A DNA stretch of 35,627 nucleotides from an uncultured Candidatus Melainabacteria bacterium (lineage in GTDB: Bacteria; Cyanobacteriota; Vampirovibrionia; Gastranaerophilales; Gastranaerophilaceae), in assembly GCA_950096985.1 (NCBI GenBank), contig CATNBA010000015.1, positions 1-35,627 on the forward strand, read 5' to 3'. The position numbers and the translations under genes are program-made. Positions 8,899-15,667 of this stretch are shown here, piece by piece; the first letter of the stretch is position 1; the number at the start of each line of letters is the position of its first letter. The notes under the pieces were generated by a model. The model was not told the DNA's origin. It saw only the letters and a list, made by a program, of their open reading frames with translations, and did not search any database.

Positions 8899-9342
8899 TT
8901 ACTTCAATAGCGTTACTTTAATTAACCCCTTTTTCTCTCGTCCTTGAGCGTACTCAACAATTTTTCTAGAATTACCAACACCACAATATGCTATTAAATA
9001 GTTGCTATGTTGTACCATGTACCGATTTGCCTGCACAATAGCAAAAGGTTTTGGCACTGTTTCCATTCCTTCAGGGTACAATGTTCCGTCAAAATCCTCC
9101 AGAGTTTCTTTTTTCTGATTAAGTACATACGGTGCAAGTAAGTATAGTTTAATGTCTGTATGTCGTTTCTTTGCTTCTCTTAGAACCCCTTTTACTAAAC
9201 GGTCAAAATCGCCGTAATGACCGACTGTAAAAGTGGTCACGCCGTATTCCGTAATATGTTTTTCAACAGCTTGTGCAAGCTGTTCTTTAATGCTGCTTGG
9301 GGTGTATCTGCTTCCTATAAAAAAACATTTTTTGTTGTCCAT
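8899..9342 (-). CDS. SLOG-superfamily (DUF1273/YpsA-like) nucleotide-binding protein
   Basis: A 147-residue Rossmann-like protein. CFFIGSRYTPSSI (6-18) is the first strand and phosphate loop, FTVGHYGDFDRLVKGVLREA is the second glycine-containing element with the GDFD motif, and AIVQANRYMVQHSNYLIAYC leads to a last GVGNSRKIVEYAQ loop. This order matches the SLOG superfamily, whose members bind nucleotides or nucleotide-derived ligands and are frequent in phages, plasmids and defence loci; DUF1273-like proteins are common in Firmicutes mobile regions. The exact ligand is unknown. It sits divergently from the twin XRE genes, inside the SDR-repeat-bounded tract, which fits horizontal gain. The nearest GGAG lies about 15 nt before the ATG, so ribosome binding is not obvious. 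Confidence 0.75.
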   Translation of the reverse strand: MDNKKCFFIGSRYTPSSIKEQLAQAVEKHITEYGVTTFTVGHYGDFDRLVKGVLREAKKRHTDIKLYLLAPYVLNQKKETLEDFDGTLYPEGMETVPKPFAIVQANRYMVQHSNYLIAYCGVGNSRKIVEYAQGREKKGLIKVTLLK

Positions 9343-9346
9343 AATT

Positions 9347-9358
9347 AAGTTATAACTT
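9347..9358. promoter_or_regulatory. Palindrome upstream of the SLOG gene
   Basis: Perfect 12-bp palindrome AAGTTATAACTT, 4 bp upstream of the SLOG start codon, in the divergent region shared with the first XRE gene. It could be an operator. Confidence 0.3.
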
Positions 9359-9402
9359 CTCCATATTTAGTACAATAATTAATTATAGTATAAACATGTC
9401 TA

Positions 9403-9432
9403 TATAATGAGTTTTAATTTATTTTAAAATAA
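9403..9432 (+). promoter_or_regulatory. Promoter -10 box and palindromic operator candidate of the first XRE gene
   Basis: A perfect TATAAT (9403-9408) is followed by a perfect 14-bp palindrome TTATTTTAAAATAA (9419-9432), positioned just after the expected transcription start. The same place in the second gene copy carries a degenerate version (9802-9815), while the -10 box there is not conserved. Autoregulation by the XRE proteins is a reasonable inference. Confidence 0.4.
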
Positions 9433-9447
9433 GCAACACTCATAGTT

Positions 9448-9759
9448 ATGAGTTATCAAAAGCTAATAACTAATGGTATAAAGCGTTTACGAACTGAAAA
9501 CAAACTCACCCAAGAAAAGTTTGCCGAAAAAATTAACATGAGCGTTCAGGGGTATCGTAACATTGAACATAGCAGATATTTACCAACAGCAGAAACAATC
9601 GATAAAATATGCAAGGTTTTTAATATTCAACCTGTTGAACTACTACTACCCGAACCACAAGAAAATCTAGATAAATTAAGAAAACTAATCAATATCAAAC
9701 TAAGCAACTGTGATGTAGATAAACTAATTAAAATCAATAACTTTATAGATTTAATATAA
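9448..9759 (+). CDS. XRE-family HTH regulator, tandem copy 1
   Basis: A 103-residue Cro/CI-type repressor. The five-helix HTH spans residues 5-65: ITNGIKRLRTENKLTQEKFA, then EKINMSVQGYRNIEHSRY with the recognition helix, then TAETIDKICKVFNIQPVELL. A short C-terminal tail (72-103) with two Cys-flanked turns is probably the dimer part. It is about 84% identical to the next gene (16 differences), and the upstream DNA is also similar, so this is a tandem duplication of a unit of about 380 bp. No Shine-Dalgarno precedes ATG. Together with the divergent SLOG gene it fills the tract bounded by SDR repeats. Confidence 0.9.
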   Translation: MSYQKLITNGIKRLRTENKLTQEKFAEKINMSVQGYRNIEHSRYLPTAETIDKICKVFNIQPVELLLPEPQENLDKLRKLINIKLSNCDVDKLIKINNFIDLI

Positions 9760-9830
9760 CAATAAATATAGCACAAGTATGTCCACTTAATTAGTTTTAA
9801 TTTGTTTCAAGATAAGTAACAATTATACTG

Positions 9831-10142
9831 ATGAGTTACAAAGAACTAATAACTAATGGCATAAAGCGTTTACGAGCTGAAAACAAACTTACACAAGAAC
9901 AGTTTGCAGAAAAGATTAGCATGAGTGTCCAAGGTTACAGAAACATTGAACACAATAGGTATTTGCCAACTGCTGAAACAATAGATAAAATTTGTGAAGT
10001 ATTTAATATTCAACCTGTTGAATTATTGTTGCCTGAGCCACAAGCGAACCTGGACAAAGTGAGAGAACTAATTAATAATAAGCTATGTAACTGTGACTTA
10101 GATAAACTGATTAGAATTAACAATATGATAGACTTAATGTGA
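9831..10142 (+). CDS. XRE-family HTH regulator, tandem copy 2
   Basis: Second copy of the 103-residue XRE regulator. The HTH is at residues 5-65 with GIKRLRAENKLTQEQFAEKI and MSVQGYRNIEHNRYLPTAET. The recognition helix is nearly unchanged from copy 1, so both copies probably read the same operator; changes cluster in the C-terminal tail (72-103). The -10 box of copy 1 is not preserved upstream, while the region around the palindrome is partly kept, so this copy may depend on read-through. Its TGA ends 4 bp from the convergent SDR stop codon. There is no Shine-Dalgarno. Confidence 0.88.
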   Translation: MSYKELITNGIKRLRAENKLTQEQFAEKISMSVQGYRNIEHNRYLPTAETIDKICEVFNIQPVELLLPEPQANLDKVRELINNKLCNCDLDKLIRINNMIDLM

Positions 10143-10144
10143 AC

Positions 10145-10208
10145 TTTTACTCCGGCTGTCCTGTGTGCACATCCAGTCCGCCTGTCACCGGAAGGTTTAC
10201 ACCGTTAC
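10145..10208. repeat. Direct repeat, right copy (intact SDR gene end)
   Basis: The last 64 bp of the SDR gene region, repeated at 8827-8890 in the same orientation with 58 of 64 identical positions. The two copies bound the SLOG and twin XRE genes. Confidence 0.85.
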
Positions 10209-10881
10209 AATAACTGGATTCTTCACTTGCAAGAAAATATATCACTTTTGCAACTTCTATAGGAGCGCAAATTCTTTTTAAAGGATTTACACACGCATAT
10301 TTCGGTATATTATCAGGGTTAAGCATATTTGTGTCAACCGCTGACGGACATACGCTGTTTACTCTTATGTTAAACTTGGCATAATCCAGTGCCATTGCTC
10401 TTGTAAGATTTACTACAGCTCCTTTTGCCGCATTATAAATAGGCATTTCATAATCACCCGCAATACCTGAAATTGAAGCAGTGTTGACAATTGTGCCATG
10501 ACCGTTTTGAATTAACTCGGGTATAAAATATTTTGATGTTAAATAAATTGATTTTACATCGTTAGACATTAAATCATCCCAATCCTTTTCGGGAGCTTCG
10601 TGAAGAAGACCGTGGGCTATTATTCCTGCATTGTTTATTACACAGTCAATACCATATATAAGTTCTTGCACTTTTGAATGTAAATGTTTGACATCTTTAT
10701 CTTTGCTTACATCTGTTTTTACAAAAAAAATTTTTTCACCGTACTGTTCTTTTAATGTTTCAAGAATATCTGTTTTTTCTTCTTTGTCAGCCATAAACAC
10801 AACCCACCCTCTTTCAAGAAAAAGAACCGTTGATGCAAGACCTATACCTGACATAGCTCCCGTGATTAATACTCGTTTCAT
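10147..10881 (-). CDS. Short-chain dehydrogenase/reductase (SDR)
   Basis: Classical SDR of 244 residues, an NAD(P)(H)-dependent oxidoreductase. The cofactor motif TGAMSGIG is at 7-14 and NNAG at 83-86. The catalytic set is Asn108, Ser in TASISGI (136/138), Tyr149 and Lys153 (YNAAK). The usual PG after the active site is PS (CPSAVDT). The C-terminus GGLDVHTGQPE is typical in that GG and a hydrophobic residue follow the last strand. The substrate is unknown. It has an AAGGAG ribosome-binding site. A dyad (10948-10974) lies upstream, between it and pnuC. The 3' end has a diverged partial copy at 8827-8890, the edge of the SLOG/XRE tract. Confidence 0.93.
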   Translation of the reverse strand: MKRVLITGAMSGIGLASTVLFLERGWVVFMADKEEKTDILETLKEQYGEKIFFVKTDVSKDKDVKHLHSKVQELIYGIDCVINNAGIIAHGLLHEAPEKDWDDLMSNDVKSIYLTSKYFIPELIQNGHGTIVNTASISGIAGDYEMPIYNAAKGAVVNLTRAMALDYAKFNIRVNSVCPSAVDTNMLNPDNIPKYACVNPLKRICAPIEVAKVIYFLASEESSYCNGVNLPVTGGLDVHTGQPE

Positions 10882-10947
10882 AAGTTTTCTCCTTTTTGGA
10901 ATTATTTTTTACAAAAAGAAAAATTTTAACCACATACAACAGTTTAT

Positions 10948-10974
10948 AATCACAAAGACATAATGTTTGTGATT
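10948..10974. promoter_or_regulatory. Large dyad between pnuC and the SDR gene
   Basis: Perfect 9-bp arms AATCACAAA and TTTGTGATT separated by 9 nt. It begins at the pnuC stop codon and lies about 67 bp upstream of the SDR start. It could be an operator for the SDR gene or a weak pnuC terminator; there is no T-tract, so the operator reading is slightly favoured. Confidence 0.4.
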
Positions 10975-11672
10975 TAAGATTTTTTAAGCTCTTTGCGCCA
11001 AACAAAATAAAAATAGATTGCAAGGATAAAGTAAACTCCCCACATAATCACTGTGGAATAGGCTTTTGTGCCGTGAATTACAAGGTTTGCCCACATTATA
11101 AAAGACAGACCGTTTACAACAATCCAAATCAGCCACTGTTCAATACAGCGTTTAACGGTTAAATACATTCCAAGAATGGAAAAGAATGTTGTTATACCGT
11201 CTATAACAGGACTTTTGTCGTTAAAATATGCAAGTATTAATATAGTTGTAACACTGCCTAAAATCCCTGTAATAACAAGTTTTATTCTTTGCAAGTGTGA
11301 AAGTTTTGTTTTTATAATTTCTCTTGTCTTGCTTTCAAGATGCTTTCTCCATCTGAAAATCCCCAAAATTTGCATAGGAATATAATAGCAAAGATAAAGG
11401 AGCATATTTCCCCAAAGAGCATTTTTCAATGAAAGCCAAATGTAACACCATGAGCCCATAAGTCCGAAAAAATAACATGAAATTTTCCCCTTGCCGGCAA
11501 TAATTGTGTATAAAATTCCGCAGACAGCAGAACAAACAGCAATCGGGTTATCTTTTACAAAAAACGCATTTATGAAAATAAAGGAAAGAACAGCAAAAAG
11601 TCCAAGTGTTTCATAAATTTTCCAACCATCTAATTCTTTTTTCGCCAACTCTATAATTTTCATTATGAGCAT
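10974..11672 (-). CDS. pnuC: PnuC-like nicotinamide riboside (B3 vitamer) transporter
   Basis: Inner-membrane protein of 232 residues with about seven hydrophobic segments, matching the PnuC family that takes up nicotinamide riboside for NAD salvage. The family-typical central block is GKGKISCYFFGLMGSWCYIW, then LYLCYYIPMQILGIFRWRKH (about residues 60-110), followed by a charged cytosolic loop and then MYLTVKRCIEQWLIWIVVNG with the conserved W...N part. ATG 11672 or ATG 11663 (three residues later) may be the start; neither has a clear Shine-Dalgarno. It is divergent from the 11689 gene, with only 16 bp between them, so their promoters must overlap each other's coding ends. No NAD-kinase partner (NadR) is nearby. 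Confidence 0.85.
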   Translation of the reverse strand: MLIMKIIELAKKELDGWKIYETLGLFAVLSFIFINAFFVKDNPIAVCSAVCGILYTIIAGKGKISCYFFGLMGSWCYIWLSLKNALWGNMLLYLCYYIPMQILGIFRWRKHLESKTREIIKTKLSHLQRIKLVITGILGSVTTILILAYFNDKSPVIDGITTFFSILGMYLTVKRCIEQWLIWIVVNGLSFIMWANLVIHGTKAYSTVIMWGVYFILAIYFYFVWRKELKKS

Positions 11673-11688
11673 TGTATAATAAATTGCG

Positions 11689-12582
11689 ATGAAAGTACAG
11701 TCGATTTACACAAACCGAATTTTAAAAAAGGGACTAGAATTTGCCTCAAACAAAAGCGCTTTGTTTGTAGGGTCTGTTTCTCTTGCTTTATCGACTATTG
11801 CAAGACCAATTGCGATTATGTCAACGCCTAATACTGATAAAGAAAATAAAAAATATGCTTGCGCGCGTTCTCTTGCATCATCTGCTATCGGTTACGGATT
11901 AATGCTCGGAGTTTCTTTACCTGTTTCAAATGCTATAAAGAAGATTAACGATAACCCCTCAATGTATTTGAAATCTGCTACAGTTAAACATCTTTCTGCC
12001 CCGAAAAAGTTTAACTTTGCAACACAACTGTTTAATCTTGGAGTTGGTTTTCTTATAGCAGTGCCAAAATCTCTTTTGACCTGCGCTTTAATACCGCCTT
12101 TTATGTCAAAAGTTTTTCCTAAAAAAGAAAATAAAAATATTTCTTTTACAGGAAATCTTTCAAAAGGAATTGGTAAACTTATTGATACTAATGCTGTTCA
12201 AAAGTTGACAGATAAATTTCATAATACGAACTTTGAACAACATATTATGTGTGCGATTGATGCTTTTGCAACAGGGGTCTTTATAACACAGACTGCGAAA
12301 AGTAAAAAAATTGAACAGGACCGTAAAAAAGCATTAATGTACAATGCAGGAATTTCAACAGGTTTGTGTATTGCAGGGTCTTATTTGATTGATAGGGCTT
12401 TGAAAAAGCCAACAGAAAAATTTATAGAAAATTTTAAACAAGCAAACAAAAATTCGCCCAAATTGGAAAAATATCTTGAGGGTATAAGAATAGCAAAACC
12501 CGCACTTATTTTAGGCAGTATTTATTACATAGCAATTCCGTTTGCATCCACATTTTTAGCAGACAGGTTTGATAAACGCTGA
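11689..12582 (+). CDS. Unrecognised membrane protein with internal duplication (297 aa)
   Basis: No family is recognised. It has several moderately hydrophobic segments (about 24-44, 62-82, 112-140, 186-202, 217-236, 268-290), so it is probably an integral membrane protein without a cleaved signal. The two halves look related: a charged patch followed by a glycine-rich segment and a Lys-rich end (KENKKYACARSLASSAIGYG with SNAIKK; DRKKALMYNAGISTGLCIAG with DRALKK), each followed by a second hydrophobic block. The linker holds an ISFTGN tag. A TATAAT (11675-11680) lies 8 nt before ATG and there is no Shine-Dalgarno. The gene ends just before the hisS promoter. Confidence 0.72.
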   Translation: MKVQSIYTNRILKKGLEFASNKSALFVGSVSLALSTIARPIAIMSTPNTDKENKKYACARSLASSAIGYGLMLGVSLPVSNAIKKINDNPSMYLKSATVKHLSAPKKFNFATQLFNLGVGFLIAVPKSLLTCALIPPFMSKVFPKKENKNISFTGNLSKGIGKLIDTNAVQKLTDKFHNTNFEQHIMCAIDAFATGVFITQTAKSKKIEQDRKKALMYNAGISTGLCIAGSYLIDRALKKPTEKFIENFKQANKNSPKLEKYLEGIRIAKPALILGSIYYIAIPFASTFLADRFDKR

Positions 12583-12611
12583 TTGACAATTGCGTTTCAA
12601 ATTTATATAAT
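12583..12611 (+). promoter_or_regulatory. Consensus promoter of hisS, placed for a leaderless mRNA
   Basis: Perfect TTGACA (12583-12588), 17 nt, perfect TATAAT (12606-12611). Only six bases separate the -10 box from the hisS ATG at 12618, so the transcript should begin at or next to the start codon. Confidence 0.75.
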
Positions 12612-12617
12612 AACCTT

Positions 12618-13847
12618 ATGGCAAAGATTATTAAAGTTTTAAAAGGAACAAAAGACATTTTACCTCAAGAAGTCGAACAATGGCACAAACTTGAAAAAAA
12701 TGCACTTGATATATTTACAAAATACGGTTACAAAGAAATCAGAACTCCGATTTTTGAGATGACTGAACTTTTTGCACGCGGTGTAGGTGACACAACAGAT
12801 ATTGTAAATAAAGAAATGTACACATTTGAAAAGAGTGAACGCTCTTTGACACTTCGTCCCGAAAATACTGCGGGTGTTGTTCGTTCATTTATAGAAAACG
12901 GTATGGCAAGGCTTTCTGCACCGGTAAAACTCTGGTACAAAGGTCCTATGTTTAGATATGAACGTCCGCAGGCAGGCAGACAAAGACAATTTCATCAGGT
13001 TGGGGTTGAAATGTTTGGCATAAAAGAACCGACAGCTGATGCAGAAGTTATTGCTATGGCGGTTGACTATTTGAAATCTTTAGGTTTAAACGATTTGGAA
13101 GTTGAGATTAATTCACTTGGCTGTCCTTCTTGTCGAGAAGAATATAAAAGAAAAATTAAAGAAGTTTTGAAACCTGAGTTTGAAAATTTATGTGAAGATT
13201 GTCAAAACAGATACGAAAAAAATCCTTTAAGACTTTTGGATTGCAAGGTTGACAGTTGCAAGGAAATTTTTGCAAAGCCCGAAATTCAAAATGTTATTCA
13301 ATCTGATTTTATTTGTGAAGAATGTGCAGAACATTACAAAACATTGAAATCATATCTTGATAAGCTTGATGTAAAATATGTTGAAAATAAACTTCTTGTA
13401 AGAGGTTTGGATTACTATAACAGAACTGTTTTTGAGATAAAATCCAATAATTTAGGTTCGCAAAATGCAGTGTGCGGAGGCGGCAGATATGACAGTTTAG
13501 TTAGAAATCTTGGCGGAGAAGATACTCCTGCTGTCGGCTGGGCAATGGGTATGGAGCGATTAAATTCGCTTTTGCCTGATGTTGAACCTCAAAAGTTAGA
13601 CGGATATATTGTTTCAAATTCGCCTGCTGATGCGTTTTTGTTTGCTCGGGAATTGAGGGCTAAAGGTTACAATGTTGAATTTGATTTAGCAAATAAAAAA
13701 TTTACAAAACAGCTTGAAAAAGCATCAAAATGTGCAAGATGTGCATTGATTTTAGGCGAAGATGAGATTAAGGCAGGAAAAGTTTCTGTCAAAAATCTTG
13801 AAACTTCTGAACAGGTTACAATTCCGCGAAAAGAGGTAAAACTATGA
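12618..13847 (+). CDS. hisS: Histidyl-tRNA synthetase
   Basis: Class II aminoacyl-tRNA synthetase charging tRNA-His; 409 residues, the usual bacterial size. Visible: GTKDILPQEVEQW at the N-terminus, motif 2 around FRYERPQAGRQRQFHQVGVE, the histidine-binding signature LVRGLDYYNRTVFEI, and motif 3 AVGWAMGMERL. The C-terminal anticodon-binding domain covers about 325-409 and ends with the usual ILGEDEIKAGKVSVKNL. A perfect promoter lies immediately upstream with no room for a ribosome-binding site. The stop overlaps the next gene's ATG by 4 nt (ATGA), so the two are translationally coupled. Confidence 0.97.
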   Translation: MAKIIKVLKGTKDILPQEVEQWHKLEKNALDIFTKYGYKEIRTPIFEMTELFARGVGDTTDIVNKEMYTFEKSERSLTLRPENTAGVVRSFIENGMARLSAPVKLWYKGPMFRYERPQAGRQRQFHQVGVEMFGIKEPTADAEVIAMAVDYLKSLGLNDLEVEINSLGCPSCREEYKRKIKEVLKPEFENLCEDCQNRYEKNPLRLLDCKVDSCKEIFAKPEIQNVIQSDFICEECAEHYKTLKSYLDKLDVKYVENKLLVRGLDYYNRTVFEIKSNNLGSQNAVCGGGRYDSLVRNLGGEDTPAVGWAMGMERLNSLLPDVEPQKLDGYIVSNSPADAFLFARELRAKGYNVEFDLANKKFTKQLEKASKCARCALILGEDEIKAGKVSVKNLETSEQVTIPRKEVKL

Positions 13848-14176
13848 ACCTAGATGAAATTATTTTGAAACTTTCACAAAGTTTCAACCGTGTATTTAAC
13901 GATTTCAAAGGTATTTATGCGTTTGGTGAATGTGTTAAAGGCAATATGGATGATGATATTGAACTTGTTGCACTTTTTGATGTAGAAGATAAATCAAAAC
14001 GTGAACAGATTTGGCCTATGGTAGGCAAGATTGAAACTCAATATGATGTTTGCATAGATTTGTATCCGCATACTGAAGACAGTTTCAAAAAAGATGAGTA
14101 CATATATGACGAAGTCATGGAAGAAGGAATTTTTTACGATAAAAAAGGGGAGCGTAGCCGCTCCACCCGCCAATAA
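13844..14176 (+). CDS. Nucleotidyltransferase-like (MNT-type) small protein with repeat-derived tail
   Basis: A 110-residue protein with the outline of a minimal nucleotidyltransferase: an N-terminal helix, IYAFGECVKGNMDDDIELVA (the G-x(5)-G and D-x-[DE] positions, with Glu in place of the usual Ser), and a later VCIDLYP strand that could give the third carboxylate. Families of this type modify proteins or RNAs or act as antitoxins with HEPN partners; no HEPN gene is next to it. Function is therefore open. The GAGGTAAA site and ATGA overlap tie it to hisS. The last nine residues (GERSRSTRQ) are encoded by the 24-bp repeat at 14149-14172, so the original C-terminus was probably near FYDKK. Confidence 0.65.
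   Translation: MNLDEIILKLSQSFNRVFNDFKGIYAFGECVKGNMDDDIELVALFDVEDKSKREQIWPMVGKIETQYDVCIDLYPHTEDSFKKDEYIYDEVMEEGIFYDKKGERSRSTRQ
14149..14172 (+). repeat. Dispersed 24-bp palindromic repeat, copy 2
   Basis: Identical to 2317-2340 (core GGAGCGTAGCCGCTCC). Here it is inside the 3' end of the nucleotidyltransferase-like gene and supplies its final residues. Relative to the host gene's frame the repeat sits in the same register as copy 1 does to tdk. Confidence 0.8.
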
Positions 14177-14211
14177 GATTGTGTATAGACTTTAAAGATG
14201 AGGTAAATAAA

Positions 14212-14397
14212 ATGTCACAAATAACTATACGTTCAGACAGAAAAGACGATTATAAATTCTTCTACAAAGGTGATGAAGTAGTTTTGGGTGCAGGTAAAAT
14301 TATCAGTATTGCAACAGGATTAGATGATGTTGTATTACCGACTTGCGAAATGAAAATTATCAACAACCTTATTGTTATAAAAGGCGGAGAAGAATAA
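14212..14397 (+). CDS. Unrecognised small protein (61 aa)
   Basis: A 61-residue protein without a recognised family. It is mainly predicted beta strand (MSQITIRSDRKDDYKFFYKG, then EVVLGAGKIISIATG, then CEMKIINNLIVIKGG), with a single Cys. The chosen start, ATG 14212, has GATGAGGT 8 nt upstream; an earlier in-frame ATG at 14179 lies directly after the preceding gene without such a site. It follows the nucleotidyltransferase-like gene by 35 bp on the same strand and may be part of the hisS operon. It ends one base before the convergent porin gene, and no terminator separates them. Confidence 0.6.
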   Translation: MSQITIRSDRKDDYKFFYKGDEVVLGAGKIISIATGLDDVVLPTCEMKIINNLIVIKGGEE

Positions 14398-14398
14398 A

Positions 14399-15604
14399 TT
14401 ACAGTACAAACTGCGTTCCGAGGATAATTCTGTGACTGTCGTCCATGTTTTGATTGTCACAGAAAATGTAGTTCAAAATCACACGCAGTGACTGACCTTT
14501 AATAAACCAGTTTACGCCTGCTGTGTATTCACGTTTCAAATCATTAGCAAAATCTCTGTTGGGATCAAATTGATCATAACGTGCAATTAATTGAAGACGC
14601 GGATGAATTTTATAGCCGAGTGTATAATTAAAGCCCTCGGCTTTATTAGTGCTTACTTTTGTACCGTTATAGCCATCTGCTATGCCGTATTCAAAGTTTG
14701 TCCATAATTTTTTGTATTTATAACCGACATAAACACTTCCAACTGTGTAATTAGTTTTATTATGACCAGCGTTTAAACCGCCGCCCAGAACAAGTTTTCC
14801 ATATCTGCCATCTGTTTTGCCAAACGGTTTCACGTTTACCCAGCCTGTAAATTCCGGTCCTGCAAAAGGTGTGTGAAAATATCTGTCTGATGAATTAAAT
14901 GCAAGGTTGTAATCCATAAGGGAATAATCTCCGATAAGTCTTACCCCGAGTGCACGTGTTGACCCAAAATTTCTTGCAATTTGCGAACGGGTAACAAATG
15001 GCAATATATATGAACTTGAGCCGCCTTCTTTACCTATTTGGTTTCTTGAATATCCGACAACTAATCTGTGGTTCGGAATGCTGTTATTTACAATATATGC
15101 ATCTGCAATAAAGTTTTGCATATAGTTCAAATCTTTTTTGGGCTTAGGGTTAAAACCTATTTTAAAATCTGTTTTGGAGTTTCCGAATTTACCAATTGCA
15201 CCGACCTGTAGAGTATCTATATTATATTCGGTGTCATAATCTTGGCTGTTCCAAAGCCCTGATAAATTTCCGCGGTATGCTCCAAAATATTGAATTTTTG
15301 AAACAGGACCTTTTTTATAACGGTAAGTCAACTCCTCTTTCAGTAAAAATGTCGGAACATCTGTCCTTGTAATATCTTTGTTTATAATTTTTCCCATTAA
15401 TGTGTCATCATCAATTTTCCCGTCATCATCCTTATCCCAGTCAAAACTTTCAAAGATTGAGAACTCTGATTCAATGTTGTCTTCCGCTTCAATTTCTTTT
15501 TTGGCAGTATCATTTTTGGATGCTTCAAGGTGAACAGCTTCTTCAGCATATGAAAAACCCGATGTAAGAAAGATAATTAATAATGACAGAAAAATTTTGT
15601 TCAC
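14399..15604 (-). CDS. OprO/OprP-like outer-membrane porin
   Basis: Probable outer-membrane beta-barrel of about 401 residues. The signal peptide is MNKIFLSLLIIFLTSGFSYA, cut before EE. A short acidic region carries DWDKDDDGKIDDDT (55-68), a DxDxDGxxD calcium-loop-like motif. From about residue 85 on, alternating strands rich in Tyr, Gly and aromatic girdle residues run to a C-terminal strand ending ILGTQFVL, as in porins. The pattern resembles the phosphate-selective porin O/P family, but the substrate is not certain. The start is uncertain: GTG 15604 gives the cleanest signal peptide, TTG 15634 adds ten residues, and neither has a Shine-Dalgarno. It is divergent from the decarboxylase gene. 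It supports a diderm envelope. Confidence 0.78.
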   Translation of the reverse strand: MNKIFLSLLIIFLTSGFSYAEEAVHLEASKNDTAKKEIEAEDNIESEFSIFESFDWDKDDDGKIDDDTLMGKIINKDITRTDVPTFLLKEELTYRYKKGPVSKIQYFGAYRGNLSGLWNSQDYDTEYNIDTLQVGAIGKFGNSKTDFKIGFNPKPKKDLNYMQNFIADAYIVNNSIPNHRLVVGYSRNQIGKEGGSSSYILPFVTRSQIARNFGSTRALGVRLIGDYSLMDYNLAFNSSDRYFHTPFAGPEFTGWVNVKPFGKTDGRYGKLVLGGGLNAGHNKTNYTVGSVYVGYKYKKLWTNFEYGIADGYNGTKVSTNKAEGFNYTLGYKIHPRLQLIARYDQFDPNRDFANDLKREYTAGVNWFIKGQSLRVILNYIFCDNQNMDDSHRIILGTQFVL

Positions 15605-15667
15605 AATTATTAATGTATCATAAAATTTGTGCAAAAAAAAATATTTTTGGTGTATATTATTATAACT

